Position numbers and translations under genes: made by a program | DNA from: Lingula anatina | Taxonomy: Eukaryota; Brachiopoda; Lingulata; Lingulida; Lingulidae | DNA length: 33,664 bases | Reading direction: 5' to 3' | Assembly (NCBI RefSeq): GCF_001039355.2 | Contig: NW_019775924.1 | Span: 666,958 to 700,621, forward strand | Shown here: in pieces, positions 33,240 to 33,664 of the stretch | Layout: every line of letters starts with the position of its first letter | How positions within the stretch are numbered: the first letter of the stretch is position 1 | The notes under the pieces: model-generated | What the model was told of the DNA's origin: nothing | The model's input: the letters and a program-made list of their open reading frames with translations, nothing else | The model's database searches: none

Positions 33240-33664
33240 GTACCACCAGCGTTAGCGCTGGCGGTACACATGGTTTCGGTCTCGTCCGGATCGTTCCGCC
33301 GGCTCCGCCGGCTCCGCCGGACGGCTACCGTTACCGCTTCTCCTCCTAGACGGTAAGGCCCCCCATACCCATCTCATGGATTTAGGTCACCTATAATCTC
33401 AACTCGTTCCACGTAAAATTTGGGCTTTGTCGGTATTGGGGTCTGGGTGTGGCACTCATTGCAATGCACCCTTGTCCAAAAATGGCAAAATTAAATGCTA
33501 ATTATCTACCCTACGGAAGGAGTTACGGGAAAAATTTCTACAGACGGCTTTCCAAAAGTCATATGTGTAGATTTCAAATATACCCTCGGATTTGACCTTT
33601 GACCTTTACTTCAAGGTCAAATGGGCCAAAATTTTCAAAAAAATGAAATTTTTTACGAAAAAAA
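33240..33664 (+). mobile_element. hairpin-led, GC-rich dispersed-type element, running off the window
   Basis: Begins with GTACCACCAGCG (33240-33251), a four-base loop and CGCTGGCGGTAC (33256-33267), which pair with one mismatch. A CpG-rich tract with tandem CCGGCTCCG units follows (about 33297-33321), then ordinary sequence with TTTGACCTTTGACCTT near the end. Its base composition breaks sharply with the AT-rich intron around it. The layout matches the element at 8587-8778. The class is not recognised. Confidence 0.45.

Noticed and set aside
33240-33290. Helitron 3' end (hairpin followed by CTRR)
   Set aside because: Neither strand shows CTRR at the right distance from the hairpin, here or at 8587-8616, so I left the class open.
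33168-33356. 62-codon frame with LRRLRR-like repeats
   Set aside because: The repeats come from tandem CCGGCTCCG units in a GC-rich mobile-type element, not from a protein.
1-33664. tRNA, rRNA or other structural RNA genes
   Set aside because: No tRNA A/B box pair with a cloverleaf and no rRNA-like stretch was recognised. A covariance-model search would be needed to exclude small ncRNAs.

Overview
The window is animal nuclear DNA: AT-rich, intron-rich genes with consensus GT-AG splice sites, long non-coding spaces, and many simple repeats and small DNA transposons. Protein comparisons are from memory. The gene content fits an invertebrate bilaterian, most likely a lophotrochozoan (mollusc, annelid, brachiopod type). 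The species cannot be fixed from this sequence.

Layout. (1) Positions 106-1193, + strand: the last two coding exons of hydroxymethylbilane synthase (HMBS, haem pathway), with an unusual C-terminal extension carrying three Cys-Pro motifs. (2) 2651-3947, - strand: a complete four-exon HOATZ (C11orf88-type) cilia and flagella protein of 170 residues. (3) 3948-4868: a shared divergent promoter with two perfect CRE palindromes, inverted CCAAT boxes, a forkhead site and an X-box-like site. (4) 4869-14244, + strand: a two-exon BTG3/BTG4-type antiproliferative protein of 263 residues. Its 8.6-kb intron holds a 3.2-kb block present twice, with a single N exactly at the junction, which suggests an assembly join of two haplotypes. 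(5) 14245 to about 19060: probably its very long 3' UTR. (6) 19857 to the window end, + strand: the first 16 coding exons (807 codons) of SEL1L3, a secretory-pathway protein with a lectin-like N-terminal half and Sel1 repeats; the gene runs off the window. (7) Inside SEL1L3 intron 6, on the opposite strand at 24431-25057, lies a single-exon EF-hand protein of the sarcoplasmic calcium-binding type.

The genes do not form one pathway. The strongest contextual signal is gene order: HOATZ and a BTG3/4 gene sit head to head here, as BTG4 and HOATZ do in human 11q23.1, and human HMBS also lies in 11q23. This looks like deep conserved linkage with a shared promoter.

Other points are two GC-AG introns in SEL1L3, a splice donor tandemly copied with its exon end, two MITEs with matching termini, and two hairpin-led dispersed elements. 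I found no RNA genes and no CRISPR array.
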